Positions 12,694-24,118 of a stretch of 64,000 nucleotides of DNA are shown here, piece after piece. Numbering within the stretch: position 1 is the stretch's first letter; every line of letters begins with the position of its first letter. A model generated the notes under the pieces. It had not been told where the DNA came from. It was given only the letters and a program-made list of their open reading frames with translations, and made no database searches. This DNA is from Myotis daubentonii. Its lineage: Eukaryota > Chordata > Mammalia > Chiroptera > Vespertilionidae. Where the stretch lies: positions 60,162,855-60,226,854 of the forward strand of contig NC_081851.1 of assembly GCF_963259705.1 (NCBI RefSeq). Reading direction: 5' to 3'. The position numbers were made by a program, and so were the translations under genes.

Positions 12694-13921
12694 TTTATAA
12701 TATTTAGCCAGTAGTTCCATGAATTTGCAAAATGTGATAGAGCAGTGGTTAAAGTCCCCTATGCCACCTGCTGAGATAACAAGGGTTATGAGGAGAGGGA
12801 TTATCTGGACTGCCCTTTTGTGTGAGATATGATGGGTTACAGAGATAGGTAAAAACTGATTATTGGGGAAGCTACCTCTATGTTGGGTGAGAGAGAGACT
12901 AGAGTACATGTTCCCGTCCAGTTGATCATTCCTGTTTTGAGTAGAACTCTGTCTCCTGCTAAGAAGAGATATAGAAAAAAATCCCTAGCACATGTCAAAT
13001 CATTCATTACAGTCAGTGTTTAAGATGTTGGGTAGAGTTTGTATGTGATACTCAAGGCTGAGGAAACCTGCTTAGTGACTTGGGCGCTCAAAGCTGGTCC
13101 TGAGGAAGCCACAGTGTCACTTGTATGGTTAGTTTTTCTGCTTTTCTGGGTCTGGAGCTGAAATACAACTGAAGCCTGAATGTTATCTTTAGGGAAGAAA
13201 AGGCCAAGGGGTATAAACTGCCTCACTAGTGACACGAAAGGAGAGGAAATGTCCTTGTTTTCCCACTTTTGCCCCTTGCTAGGCATCAGAGCTTCCTGCC
13301 CGGGGGAGGTTCTGTGCCTGCCTCCAATTTATACTCACATATGAGCTACACCATTACCATAAAAAGGGAAAACGCCAAGCTGTTTAACCTCACTAGTCCT
13401 GAATTTCTTATTTATAATGATACCTTCCTCATAGAACTAAGAGGACTTAGATAATAATTGTTTAGCTAAATAACCAACTAGTGAATCCCAAACAAAGAGA
13501 GTTGTGATGACGACAAAAGTGATGGTAACAGATCTTTAGAGTTGCACTACTGCCAGTAGAACTCAGCTATTAACCAGTGTTCCTATTTCATTACGCTCAG
13601 CACACTCTTAATGAGGCAGGGGTAGCCTGAAGAAGGTGCAGTGGCCAACCTAATCCACGAGTTCCACCTTGCTTTGATCTACAATCTCACTAGGTGGGGC
13701 TAAAAGCAGTTCCACTAACTTTACCCTTTCTGTAACATATCTTACAAATGTTTAAATAAAGCAAAAAGAACATTTCTCTCTCCCCCATAAAACTGACCAT
13801 TTCAACTAGTTCTACCCTGGAAAGTCAGGACTTCATTACCATAAAAGGAAAAATGCCAAAACCCTTTGGGAAACTGGTCAAACATGGAAAAGCCCTGTTT
13901 ATTTAAAACAGGCACATTTTC
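12694..13921. other. Intergenic DNA, nothing recognised
   Basis: No gene, clear repeat or domain-bearing frame was recognised. The longest frame (13020-13286, minus) is under 90 codons and has no recognisable motif. Confidence 0.5.
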
Positions 13922-14057
13922 GCCCGGCTGGTGTGGCTCAGTGGTTGAGCATCAACCCATGAACCAAAAGTTCACCAGTTCAATTCCCAGGTCAGGGCAC
14001 ATTCCTGGGTTGTGGGCTTGATCCCTAGTGGGAGGCATGCAGAAGGCAGCCAATCAA

Positions 14058-14110
<53 letters not shown>

Positions 14111-14163
14111 GATGTTTCTCTCTCTCCCTTTCTCTCTAAAATCAATTAAACCCTTTAAAAAAA
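13922..14163 (+). mobile_element. VES SINE with expanded (CT)n
   Basis: The head GCCCGGCTGGTGTGGCTCAG is VES-like. The body contains a long CT microsatellite at 14060-14107. Imperfect duplications GGCACATTTTC (13911-13921) and GTACATTTTGC (14164-14174) flank it. Confidence 0.9.
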
Positions 14164-15441
14164 GTACATTTTGCTTCTGTGTCACACATTCTGCATCTAT
14201 AATCTGGGCATCCTCTTCAAATCCCTTTTCTTGGACAACAGAAACATTTGGTTTATCAACACCTATTGGTGAGGCCTAATGAAGCTGGTTCACCAATGGA
14301 AATGGGCAAATTCTCTCATTGTCTCCCAGCACCTTCCGAAAGTCCAGAAAAATGGAGCCTCCACCTTCAATACAGAAAGTCCCCATTTCTGTTTTTCCTT
14401 AGAAATACTGCCTGAACTTCAGGCTCTCAATGATGCTGGAAGGACTTGCTCAGACCATTAGATGGAAGGCAATATTTCTCTGCACATTTTAATAGATCCG
14501 TATTTCTAATGCCTCTTCTGTGGCCTTTCTTTGTCCTTCAGTATCACTAGCAAATCCTCAGAGGGCCTCTTGGCAGTGCCCATGATTCAGGCAGTGCCTC
14601 TTGTCCTCATCCAATGTTATTCTGCCTTAGCAAATAAATAACAAACAATTATGGTTACTCTCGTCAAACTGAGCACTGCTTTACGTCAGAGGAGAAAGAT
14701 TTTATTATTTGGTCATAATCTGAAATAGTCTTAGTGCATGCTCGTTTTAGCACTAAAAATATTATAGAAGAATTGTTTTTTAAACAGCTTGATACTATTA
14801 GCCAATTTTTTAAGATCTGATTTCCTAACATCATCTATAAGTAGGCAGGTTGGTCACTAGGAGAGCACTCAAATAACATTAATTCACTCTTTTGAATTAT
14901 TTTAAGAAATATTAGAGGGCAAGGTGACTTATACATTCCAAAAAATGTAGACACAGAAGAAAACTAAGTTGTATGGTTCATGGATAACATTCAAGATCCT
15001 TCTTCTTCATCCCTGTGCTTGGCAGACAGGGGGCCCTCACAGGCGAAAAGCAAAACAAAATCAGACTCTAATGGAAACTCATCATATGTTGTCATGAGAT
15101 AGCTAAACACAGAATACCTTCTTTTCCAGTAAATTAAAGAATCCTTGCATTCTATATTCGCTTTATTAAAGTCATCTGTTTTGGGACTATAAGAGTATAA
15201 ATTTCTAACATTCTCTCCTCTTTGGCATAGATAAAACAACTTCTAGAAGAAAAAGAAAGTATCATCCAGATGACACGCTACTAAATAGATGAAGCCAGAA
15301 TAACAGAGCATTTTCTTCAGTGATCATGAAGAAATAAAATTTCCTAGGTTAAATCTTGTTAACCAATCAATCTGACAACAATAACGCCCCATCCTTCAAT
15401 GACAGCTTGTTTCCCTGGAAGACATCTGATTTTATGATATT
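14164..15441. other. Intergenic DNA upstream of the retrocopy
   Basis: AT-rich and without recognised genes or repeats. A minus-strand frame of 82 codons (14991-15239) has no recognisable domain. No TATA box or CpG island precedes the retrocopy apart from its own GC-rich 5'UTR. Confidence 0.5.
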
Positions 15442-15541
15442 AAGAAATATTCTGGGAGCCGGGCCTACCGGGAAGTGCGGGCGCATTTTCTCTCAGCTCC
15501 GCCACCAGCCGGGGCTCGGGCCGTGCCCGGGCCCCCGGGAC

Positions 15542-16750
15542 ATGGCCTCCCCGAGTGCGCAGGGCGAAGTCCCCACCTCCAGTCACTGGGACGACGGCGC
15601 GGAGACGGCAGGCTTTAACGCCAAAAGGAAAAAGAAAGTGGCAAAGATATACCAGGCTCTGAACAGTGATCCCACTGATGTGGCTGCCCTTAGACGCATG
15701 GCTATTAGCAAGGGAGGGCTCCTAACTGATGAGATGAGACGAAAAGTGTGGCCCAAGCTCCTCAATGTCAACATCAATGACCCACCTCCTATATCAGGGA
15801 AACACCTACGACAGATGAGCAAGGACTACCAACAAGTGCTGCTGGATGTCAGGCGGTCCTTACGGCAGTTTCCTCCTGGCATGCCAAAAGAACAGAGAGA
15901 AGGGCTCCAGGAAGAACTGATCGACATCATCCTTCTCGTCTTGGAGTGCAACCCTCAGCTGCATTACTACCAGGGCTACCATGACATTGTGGTCACATTT
16001 CTGCTGGTGGTAGGAGAGAGTCTGGCAACATCCCTGGTAGAAAAAGTATCTGCCCACCACCTCAGGGATTTCATGGATCCAACAATGGACAACACCAAAC
16101 ATATATTAAACTATCTAATGCCCATCATTGACCAGGTGAATCCAGAACTCCATGACTTCATGCAGAGTGCTGAGGTTGGGGCCATCTTTGCCCTCAGCTG
16201 GCTCATCACCTGGTTTGGGCATGTCCTGTCTGACTTCAGACACGTGGTGTGGTTATACGACTTCTTCCTGGCCTGCCACCCCCTGATGCCCATTTACTTT
16301 GCAGCTGTGATCGTGTTGTATCGAGAAGAGGAAGTCCTGGATTGTGACTGTGACATGGCCTCGGTTCACCACCTGTTGTCCCAGATCCCTCAGGACCTGC
16401 CCTATGAGATGCTGATCAGTAGAGCCGGAGACCTTTTTGTTCAGTTTCCCCCATCTAGACTTGCTTGGGAAGCAGCTGCCCAACAGGAAGCCAACAAAAA
16501 GGCAGCTCCTACCTTCAAAGACTTTGAGCTGGCATCCACCCAGCAGAGGCCTGACATGGTACTGCGGCAGAGGTTTCGGGGACTGCGGACTGAGAATCGG
16601 ACAAAAGACGTCCTGACCAAACCAAGGACCAACCGCCTTGTGAAACTGGCGGTGATGGGGCTGATGGTGGCACTTGGAGCAGCCGCTCTGGCTGTGGTGA
16701 AAAGTGCCCTGGAGTGGGCCCCTAAGTTCCAGCTGCAGCTGTTCCCCTAA
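15542..16750 (+). CDS. TBC1D20: TBC1D20-like Rab GTPase-activating protein, intronless retrocopy with intact frame
   Basis: The frame encodes 402 residues and closely matches mammalian TBC1D20 end to end; the human protein as I recall it has 403. The parent is an ER-membrane GAP that accelerates GTP hydrolysis on Rab1 (and Rab18) in ER-Golgi and autophagy traffic. The TBC domain spans about residues 60-246. The arginine-finger motif VLLDVRR ends at R105 and the glutamine-finger motif YYQGYHD carries Q144; both are intact. A hydrophobic segment at about 367-386 is the tail anchor, followed by the conserved end FQLQLFP. The start was chosen because homology begins here: ATG has G at -3 and G at +4. 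The frame stays open upstream to 15356, but that stretch is 5'UTR and target DNA. The parent has several exons; this copy has none and lies between target duplications. Odd points: C136, W237 and W309 replace residues I recall as Arg, and one residue is missing near 349. Identity is near certain; whether it is functional is unknown. Confidence 0.93.
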   Translation: MASPSAQGEVPTSSHWDDGAETAGFNAKRKKKVAKIYQALNSDPTDVAALRRMAISKGGLLTDEMRRKVWPKLLNVNINDPPPISGKHLRQMSKDYQQVLLDVRRSLRQFPPGMPKEQREGLQEELIDIILLVLECNPQLHYYQGYHDIVVTFLLVVGESLATSLVEKVSAHHLRDFMDPTMDNTKHILNYLMPIIDQVNPELHDFMQSAEVGAIFALSWLITWFGHVLSDFRHVVWLYDFFLACHPLMPIYFAAVIVLYREEEVLDCDCDMASVHHLLSQIPQDLPYEMLISRAGDLFVQFPPSRLAWEAAAQQEANKKAAPTFKDFELASTQQRPDMVLRQRFRGLRTENRTKDVLTKPRTNRLVKLAVMGLMVALGAAALAVVKSALEWAPKFQLQLFP

Positions 16751-16832
16751 ATGCCAGAGAAGATTCTCCCTCTGGTATTACGTGAAGGTCTCGTCCTTCC
16801 ATGGAAGGATGGGGAGGGGTGGGATGTCCTTT

Positions 16833-16838
16833 ATTAAA
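16833..16838 (+). terminator. Variant poly(A) signal ATTAAA of the retrocopy
   Basis: ATTAAA lies 12 bp before the retrocopied A-rich tail, a normal spacing. It was therefore probably the signal used on the parental transcript. Confidence 0.7.
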
Positions 16839-16887
16839 AGGGTTTCTGTCAAAAAAAAAAGAAAAAAAAGAAAAAAGAAATATTTTG

Positions 16888-19802
16888 TTGAAAATCAAAT
16901 CCTGTTTATGAACCCTGTTTTTATTTCTCCCACTCCAACTTGACCTTTCTGCTTTCAAAAGACAAAGATGCATTTTTGATTCCTTAGGGGTTTATATCAT
17001 CTTCACTTCAGCCTTGGAGTCACTATCCTTTTAGAGAACTTCTGATTAAAATGTTGGGTGGAATCTGAAGGAAACCAAAGTCCTGGGAGATCAAACAAGG
17101 CTTACTCCATGTTGGGGAACCTGCGCCCCACTCCCACCTCACTACCTTTAGAGCTCTGGAGAGGAGAAGGGGTGGTGTAAGGTCAAGTAACCTATATAAC
17201 CTGTCCCTCCTCTCCCCATCCCTCCTTCCCTCCACACTACATGCTAATAGCTTCTTTGCCAGCACATCCTTGCTTGTGCCATCCTCATGGAGCTTACGGA
17301 CAAGAACTGCTACCAACAAAACGCAGTGCAGTAAGAACCACAGTGAGAGGACAAGGCTGGGTCACCGTAGCCCTTCAGAACCAGCTTTATGGGTGGACAA
17401 CTTCTGTAGTCACACAGGGCCCCACGTGCTGAAGGGCCTCGAGCTTGGTTTCATATGCTGTTTCGCCATCTTGAAAGTCTTAATTTTTGAAAAGGGGGCC
17501 CTGCATTCATATTGCTCTGAACACCTGCAAGTTATACAGCCAGCCTTGGCCATACTTGCCACCCAGGGCCCTTCTCCTCAGGCTCAGTCTGGCATCTCAA
17601 AGTTCTCTTTCCCTGCCTCAGCATGCTGCCCTTTTCTCTTCAGTGCCACCCCTGCAATTTTTAGTCCTTGGGCTTATCAGCTCCCTAAATTGGCTACAGA
17701 ATGATGCTTAATGCATGGTCCCTCTGCTTCTTAGAGGACACCAATGATATACTTTGTCATTTGATAGTCTGGGTAATTACTAAGGAGAAACAGAATAAAC
17801 ATAGAGATGTCATAAAGTTACTACCAAAGCAAATGGCAGGCTACTCACACTCCTATTTTATGACTAGAAGTGGAGTGAAATAAACCCACCCCCAGCAGGC
17901 CTGAAGAGCTAAGCAGGAAAGAATAAAAACTCCTTGCATGATTGGCTTTTCTGTAGCCCATCAAACTAGATGACATCCAGTTCTCTGAGTCTTTAACTCC
18001 CAAGGAAGGAAACCCTTTAAAGCATTTTCTCAGAGGGCAAGACTCCATGAAGACCCAGGAGCAAGCAAATTAGAATATAGAGCCTTCTACTCTGTGAGAT
18101 TTGGGGTGCTCCTACAAGACACATCTCACTATTAGATCCATTTTAAAGAGAAATCTGGTGCTTAAAGTGGCGAACTGTGCAACAGTCACACAGCTAACAA
18201 ATGGAGAAGCCAAATTCAATCAACTGACTCTGGAACCCTCCATTCTTGACCTCAATCCTACATCACCTTCCACGACTCTAGGCTTCCAGTGCAGTTCTTT
18301 TTTGCTCCCCCACTATTCCCCCTGAACAATCTTTCGCTGCTGTGTAAACAAGTGGGTGCAACAGAAACAAGGGGCTCTACCCCCAAACCATACTCACTGG
18401 TGAGTTCTAGCCCCAAATGTAAACGAGCATTTTGAGGGAGAAGTAGAAACAGAGCCACTCCTAACTACCTGGGGAGAGGGTTGGGGTGACAGATCTGCAA
18501 CTGGGGATGGGGGACAGGTAAAGGCACACCCTTTCAACTACCCAGGGGGAGGTTTTTATAGAAAACAGGGGCTTTAGAGAGAGGACAGGGGTGTGAGGTC
18601 ACAGCACAGGGGAAGCCAAACAAAAGGACTGGAGACATTGCAGCAATAATTACCAAGTAGAGAGAGAAGCAATTTTCAGCAGCTGCCATGAACTGCTGAA
18701 AGTAATTTTTAGGAAGCCTTCGTATAGACTGCTGCATAAAATACTTATATTACCCTTCGAAAGAAACTAATGACTTAAAAAAAAAAACACACAAAGACAT
18801 TATCCTTCAAGTCTTCTGAAGTTAGACTGCTGTTTCCTTGATGCAACAGCAACATGGGGCAATCCTGGGCCACATGAGACTCTAGGATTTATTTACGTTG
18901 CAAAGAGAACAAATGAACACTTTACCACCATTTCTACTTCTTTGGAGATAACTAGAAGCCTCCGTGGCATGATTCATGCCACCTCTGCCTGAGTTCTACC
19001 ACTAAAGAGACCAGAAATTAGACATTAGGGTTTTAAAAAAGAATTTCCAGAGAGAAAAAAAAAATCCAGCAAAATAAAACCAGCTACCTAGAGAGCAGAA
19101 AATATACCATATGTACAATGAGTAGATGTGTTACTTCCAAAGTGTTAAAAAGTTAGGGACTCAGTGGGGAAGTGGGTTTCCCTAATAGGTAGCTGGTTCC
19201 AGATGAACAGTTAGACCCTGGAGGACTCTGGGAGTGTGTGCATATATTCAGAGATAATGAGTCGTCATTGAGTGGCCCATTATGCCAATTTTTCACCCTA
19301 GCGAAGTCTCAGGTTGAGTCCATTGAATTATATTTGCTCTTGGGGGACTGACTTCCCCATCTACAAGGCAGAGTAATGAAATAGTGATGCTCACATATCA
19401 GGGGACGAAGTGAAGGACGCTATTTTTACCTTAGCAGCGTATAGTTCACCTAGTAAACAACCCAGGAAGAAAAAAAAATGCTAAAACATCAGAAGTAAAA
19501 ATCTTGATATCAAGTTAAAGTTCAAGCTGCTGAAAAGATTATTAACCAACACTGGGTCTTCTAGATTCTTTAAAGGAAGCCATTCCCTAAAATAAAGACT
19601 GCCTGCAGGAGCAAGGCAAGGGGAACGTCTGTTCCTCTGACTGGAACACAAGACAATCCAATGAAACCCAATTCTCAAGTAGCTGGGAAACTCCCAAAGC
19701 TTTTACCCAGATCTTTCCTCACCAAGAGTAATGGTAAATTTATGTTGTCATAGGATAGTCAGGATTCTAAGAAACAAACAATACCAGTGCCCTCCCCCCC
19801 CC
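16888..19802. other. Intergenic DNA downstream of the retrocopy
   Basis: A worn MIR in minus orientation is readable at about 18130-18265 (GCAACAGTCACACAGCTAAC). The 144-codon frame at 17270-17704 has no recognisable domain. Nothing else was identified. Confidence 0.5.
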
Positions 19803-19874
19803 CCCACTTTTTAATTGTATGTGAATTTTACCTCAATCAAAAGAATTATTAACTACTTTAAATTATACAACTCA

Positions 19875-20075
19875 GCCCTAACCGGTTTGGCTCAGTGGAT
19901 AGAGTGTCGGCCTGCGGACTGAAGGGTCCCGGGTTTGATTCCAGTCAAGGGCATGTACCTTGGTTGTGGGCACATCCCCAGTAGGAGGTGTGCTGGAGGA
20001 AGCTGGTCGATGTTTCTAACTCTCTATCCCTCTCCCTTCCTCTCTGTAAAAAATCAATAAAATATATTTTTTTAA
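19875..20075 (+). mobile_element. VES SINE (young)
   Basis: A near-consensus VES SINE with A and B boxes and the ATCAATAAAATATATTTTTT tail. The perfect 15-bp duplication AAATTATACAACTCA flanks it at 19860-19874 and 20076-20090. Confidence 0.96.
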
Positions 20076-20326
20076 AAATTATACAACTCAGTGGTATTTA
20101 GAACATTCACAAGGTTGTGCAATCATCACCTATATCTAGTTTCAAGACACTTCCAACACTATAAAAGCACACCCTATACCCATTAAGTAGCCAATCCCAT
20201 TTCTCCCTGTAGGTCCTAGCAACCACTAGTCTGCTTTCTTTCTCTATGAATTACCTATGCTCAAAGCTTCATACACATAGAATCATACAATATGTGGCCT
20301 TCTCTGGGCTCTTCTATTTAGTGTTT

Positions 20327-20330
<4 letters not shown>

Positions 20331-20371
<41 letters not shown>

Positions 20372-20567
20372 TGATTTCAGAGAGGAAGGGGGAGGTAGAG
20401 AGAGATAGAAACATCAATGATGACAGATAATCATTGATTGACTGCCTCTTCCACGCCCCCTACTGGGGATCGAGCCCGCAACCTGGGTGTATGCCCTTGA
20501 CCGGAATCGAACCAGGACCCTTCGGTCCGCAGGCCAACGCTCTCCACTGTGCCAAACCAGCTAGGGC
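20331..20567 (-). mobile_element. VES SINE with (CA)n at its tail
   Basis: Reverse-oriented near-consensus VES (head at right, ending AACCAGCTAGGGC). A (CA)n microsatellite at 20331-20365 sits at the SINE tail, a common place for microsatellites to arise. Confidence 0.93.
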
Positions 20568-20869
20568 ATTAGCATAACATTTTTGAAGTGCATCCACACT
20601 GTAGCCCATACTTCATTCTTTTTCATGGCTGAATAATATTCCATTGTATGAATGTACTACATTTTGTTTATCCATTATCAGTTGATAGACATTTGGGCTG
20701 TTCCTACCTTTTGGCTGTTATAAATACTGCTGCTGTGAACTACTGGGCCCTCATTCTTAATAAAAATACTTTATTCCTGTCAAGTACTTTATAATCTCCA
20801 ATTTGCATACAATACCTCATTTGACTCTCTAATAACATCCTTCCAACTCATCTCTCAGGATTATTTTCT

Positions 20870-21544
20870 TGCCGGGGTCCAGCCCCAGCGGGTCCAGGGG
20901 TTCCCAAAGGTGTGGACGGAGTCGGCGAAGAAGGAATGATATGGAGACAGTGTTCAGTTGATCTCTTGCCAGGCTCCGCCTCCAGGCTCCGAGGCCAGTC
21001 CCTGTCCAGGATCCTCTGGCATGCTCTCGCCAGCGAAGTTCTTCTGTCTCTAGAGAACGTTCTGTGTAGGTTCTGTGCCTAGGCTCTGTCTCTCTTGGTC
21101 CTGTCTTCCAAGCCCTGTGTCCTTAGTTCTGTGTTCTGAGTTCTGTGTAGGATCTGTCTTCTGAATTCTGTCTCCTGAGTTCTGTGTTCTAAGTTCTGAG
21201 TGTTTCTGTCTTGTTACAACTGTATTTATACCAGTTGATTCAATCCTATCAATCTCTATTACAAAGGTTAGGGCGTTTCTTATCTCCATTCCAGGGAGTA
21301 AAGATTATGTAGCTTAAGCATGATTCTTTGTAGTTAAAATGATTAATTACCCGCCTGGCACTTAGTTAAGAGGTTTTATTCCCTCCCTAACTTCAGGGGA
21401 AAATCCCTACCTGGGGATTCAACCTTTCTCGGAGAGGTGACCTTGGTTAAAACACAGCGCCAAGAAGGTGAGCAAACATATTAAGAACCGTATGCCATAT
21501 ATGCCAGGTCCCTTGAAACAGCAAGGATGGACCAGCTCCCGACA
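20870..21544 (-). mobile_element. Solo LTR of an endogenous retrovirus, class II (ERVK/betaretrovirus-like)
   Basis: The 675-bp element reads TG...CA; on the minus strand it starts TGTCGGGAGCTGGTCC and ends CTGGACCCCGGCA. It is flanked by a perfect 6-bp duplication TTTTCT (20864-20869 and 21545-21550), the size typical of class II ERVs. A minus-strand TATA-like TATAAATA sits at about 21222-21229. Next come degenerate CAGAACTCAG/CAGAACACAG repeats at about 21110-21200. No internal retroviral genes remain, so the locus is the product of LTR-LTR recombination. The intact duplication suggests modest age. Confidence 0.85.
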
Positions 21545-21550
21545 TTTTCT

Positions 21551-22884
21551 CAGACACAGAAGATAGAAGTTTCAAAGCTATCATTCCAAGTCACCCATTT
21601 ATGGTAGGACCCAAGCCTGAGCAAGCACTGAAACACAGAACATCTTCCTTACCAGCTCACGTCAGGGATGGGCCGGCTGGAGAGAACCATTTCCCATCAA
21701 ACCACCCATCCTGCTGTCTGTCCACCCTCACTCCCTTCCTGATTTCCCCTCAAAAGTTTGCAGGTCTGGCTTCCTCTCCCAATGAAGGAAAAGCCTTTTC
21801 CTGTTTGGTTTTGAGAGGTGTGTGGGCCTGACTGTTCTCCCTACTGTGACTGTCTCTGAACGGAGTTCCTCCTTACCTAAGCCTGGCTTTGTTTTTATTC
21901 GGCAATGTCCTCAGCCGCTGACGGAGCCTCAGGAATCACAGAAGAAAGAATCTGCTGCAACATTTGGGGTCCTGTTGTGAATGCAGCAAACTGGCTGGGG
22001 ATTTGAACCCATCAAGAGCCATGGGTGCCATCCCAGGCCTTGGGTGTTTGCTGGAGCTCACCGTGGACCTTTCTGATCTCAGCTGCAGGACTCATTCCTG
22101 GCATTTGAACATCAGGCCTATGGAGACCCTAAGACTGAAAGGCTTTCTGGGGTCTCCCATTTATCCTCTCAGCTCACAGAAAGGAAGAGTGCCCACCACG
22201 GAATATTTCTCCAGAGAGGCACTCAGCTTGACCGCGTCCTCCAGAAATGTGCATAGTCGTCAAGGCCCCTCTGGTCAAAGATCTTTCCTCCATGAAGCCA
22301 CCTCGCTTGGCTTCTGTAACTACAAGGTCGAGGTGCTCACTCTTCATAAACTATGACTGAGCAGAATCTAAATAGTCCTTCTTGTCTCCCCAACCCTCCG
22401 CCTTAAAGCCGAACACTTGGCCAGAGTTCCACAAAGCCAAGGCCAGGAAATCACCCAGGCTCTTCAGACGCAGATTTTATGGGTAGAAGCAAGTGCCAAA
22501 GAATGAAATTAAAAGAGCTTTTTTTTCATAAATGCAAAATCCCTTCCCAAAAGAATTAGAAAGCATTAGGCTGTTTCCAGTCTCAGTCTTAAAATGATTT
22601 CATTTGATGGCTTTTTCTATTAATAATCATGCAAGTATGCCTAGGACACAATTCTTTGATGTTGCCAACTAAGTCTTTCAAGCAACAGAACAGACATATT
22701 TATCCTTTTCTTAAGAATGATGACTCACAGGAAATGCTGTGTCTGCAGGGCTGCCAGCACGGTTCTGAAGAAACTCTTCGGTAGAGGTTCGGGTAGGTAA
22801 CATTGTGTCTTTCCTACTCCCCCAGGACACTCTGAAATAAGAGGCGACCAACAGGTTAATAAGCAGCAGCGTGCCTTCGGAGGA
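21551..22884. other. Intergenic DNA, nothing firmly recognised
   Basis: The 130-codon frame at 21964-22356 has no recognisable domain. No repeats beyond the flanking LTR duplication were recognised. Confidence 0.5.
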
Positions 22885-23095
22885 AAAACCTAGAGTGGAA
22901 ATACCTGGGCTTAAAATCCCAGCTCACCATCTAAGGCAAGTGTGATCTTAGGCAAGTCACTTACTGATTCTGTCTCAGTTTCTTGATCTAGAAAAGCCGG
23001 CACAAATAACATACAACCCAGCCTACCTCACTGGGTTGAGAACAGGAGGCAATTTGAAAGCACTTTAGAATAGAAGCGTGCTGTAGAAAGCAAAG
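22885..23095 (+). repeat. MIR SINE
   Basis: The MIR core is clear: GTGATCTTAGGCAAGTCACT, then CTCAGTTTCTTGATCTAGAA, then CTACCTCACTGGGTTGAGAA. Confidence 0.85.
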
Positions 23096-23867
23096 CAATA
23101 GGCAAATATAAAGTGCCATCATTAGGACCTTCAAAATGGCCCAGTGGCTGTGTTCCCCTTGTTACTTCTCCAGAAAAAAAGGAAACAATTCTTACCTTTG
23201 TGGTGTATCCCCAAGTCTTCAGGAATGCTTTTGTCAAAAAAGATTCATGTTAGCAAATATCAAACTGCATAGAGTATGCAAATCTTTGCAACACAATTCT
23301 CAGGTAATATACACCATAAATCTAGGTAACAACACTCCACCTGTCTGAGGCTTTATTTGAACTCTTTCAAGCATCGAGCAATCAATTTACTACAGAACTC
23401 AGAACTGGCTGTGTACATAAAGGAACAGATTTTTTTGTCTTTCTATTGGACCAGGAACTTGCGATGTTTTTCTAAACAAACCTTATCATAGTGTCTCCAA
23501 TAGATTCTGTTTCTCATGTTGAACCTACTGTGGAGAATTATTACATTATCATCATTTTATAGAGAAGGAAACAGAGGCACAAAACAAGTCAATCCCAAAA
23601 AGCTTTCAAGTATCCGCTAGGTTTCTCTAGTCCCGGGCCTCAAAAGGAAATTAAAAATCAAGTCTGTGCCTATGTGAACTTACCTTGTGTGGGGAGGGGG
23701 GTCTCCATGGCCTGGAATTGGAAAGGAAGACCTTGCGGAGGGCTGGAGTTCCACACTGAGGTTTCCAAAACACTGTGTCGCCACATAAATTCCCAAACAG
23801 AGCCGAGATGCAGTGTACCTGGGCCTTTTGCCTCAAAATCACACTCATCTCCAGTGGGGCTCAAAAC
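23096..23867. other. Intergenic DNA with a MIR scrap
   Basis: A short reverse MIR scrap is readable at about 23545-23590 (ATCATTTTATAGAGAAGGAA). No gene was recognised. Confidence 0.5.
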
Positions 23868-23876
23868 GGGGCCTTG

Positions 23877-24108
23877 GCCCTGACCGGTTTGGCTCAGCGG
23901 ATAGAGCGTCGTCCTGCGGACTGAAGGGTCCCAGGTTCGATTCCAGTCAAGGTCATATGCCCGGGTGTGGGCTCGATCCCCAGTGGGGGCATGCAGGAGG
24001 CAGCCGATCAATGATTCTCTCTCATCATTGATGTTTCTAGCTCTGTCTCCCACTCTCTTCCTCTCTGAAATCAATACAAACATTAAAAAAGAAACCAACC
24101 AAAAAAAG
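23877..24108 (+). mobile_element. VES SINE
   Basis: The head GCCCTGACCGGTTTGGCTCA and B box GGTTCGATTCC are near consensus. Short duplications around GGGGCCTTG (ending 23876) and GAGGCCTTGG (24109-24118) flank it. Confidence 0.94.
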
Positions 24109-24118
24109 GAGGCCTTGG

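Larger units (their letters stand above)
15442..16887 (+). mobile_element. L1-mediated processed retrocopy of TBC1D20 mRNA with target duplications
   Basis: A GC-rich, CpG-rich 5'UTR begins abruptly at about 15455 in AT-rich DNA, followed by the intact frame, about 100 bp of 3'UTR, an ATTAAA signal at 16833-16838 and an A-rich tail at 16851-16874. The copy is flanked by AAGAAATATTCTG (15442-15454) and AAGAAATATTTTG (16875-16887), identical at 12 of 13 positions. The left junction TT|AAGA resembles the L1 endonuclease target. These are the marks of target-primed reverse transcription by L1 machinery. The short 3'UTR suggests use of an early poly(A) site or internal priming. Confidence 0.93.
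19803..20760 (-). mobile_element. L1M-type LINE-1 3' fossil, split by two SINEs
   Basis: Segments 20090-20330 and 20568-20755 read as reverse-oriented ancient L1 3' sequence, with the AATCATACAATATGTGGCCT and GCTGAATAATATTCCATTGT signatures. They are separated by a CA repeat and a VES SINE, and a further VES SINE interrupts the left part. About 19803-19860 may be a separate plus-strand L1 tail. Confidence 0.75.

Noticed and set aside
12436..12909. 157-codon minus-strand frame
   Set aside because: It spans a Helitron and its flank and has no recognisable domain.
15356..15541. Upstream extension of the TBC1D20 frame
   Set aside because: This part is target-site DNA and 5'UTR. Homology to TBC1D20 begins at the ATG at 15542, which has the better initiation context.
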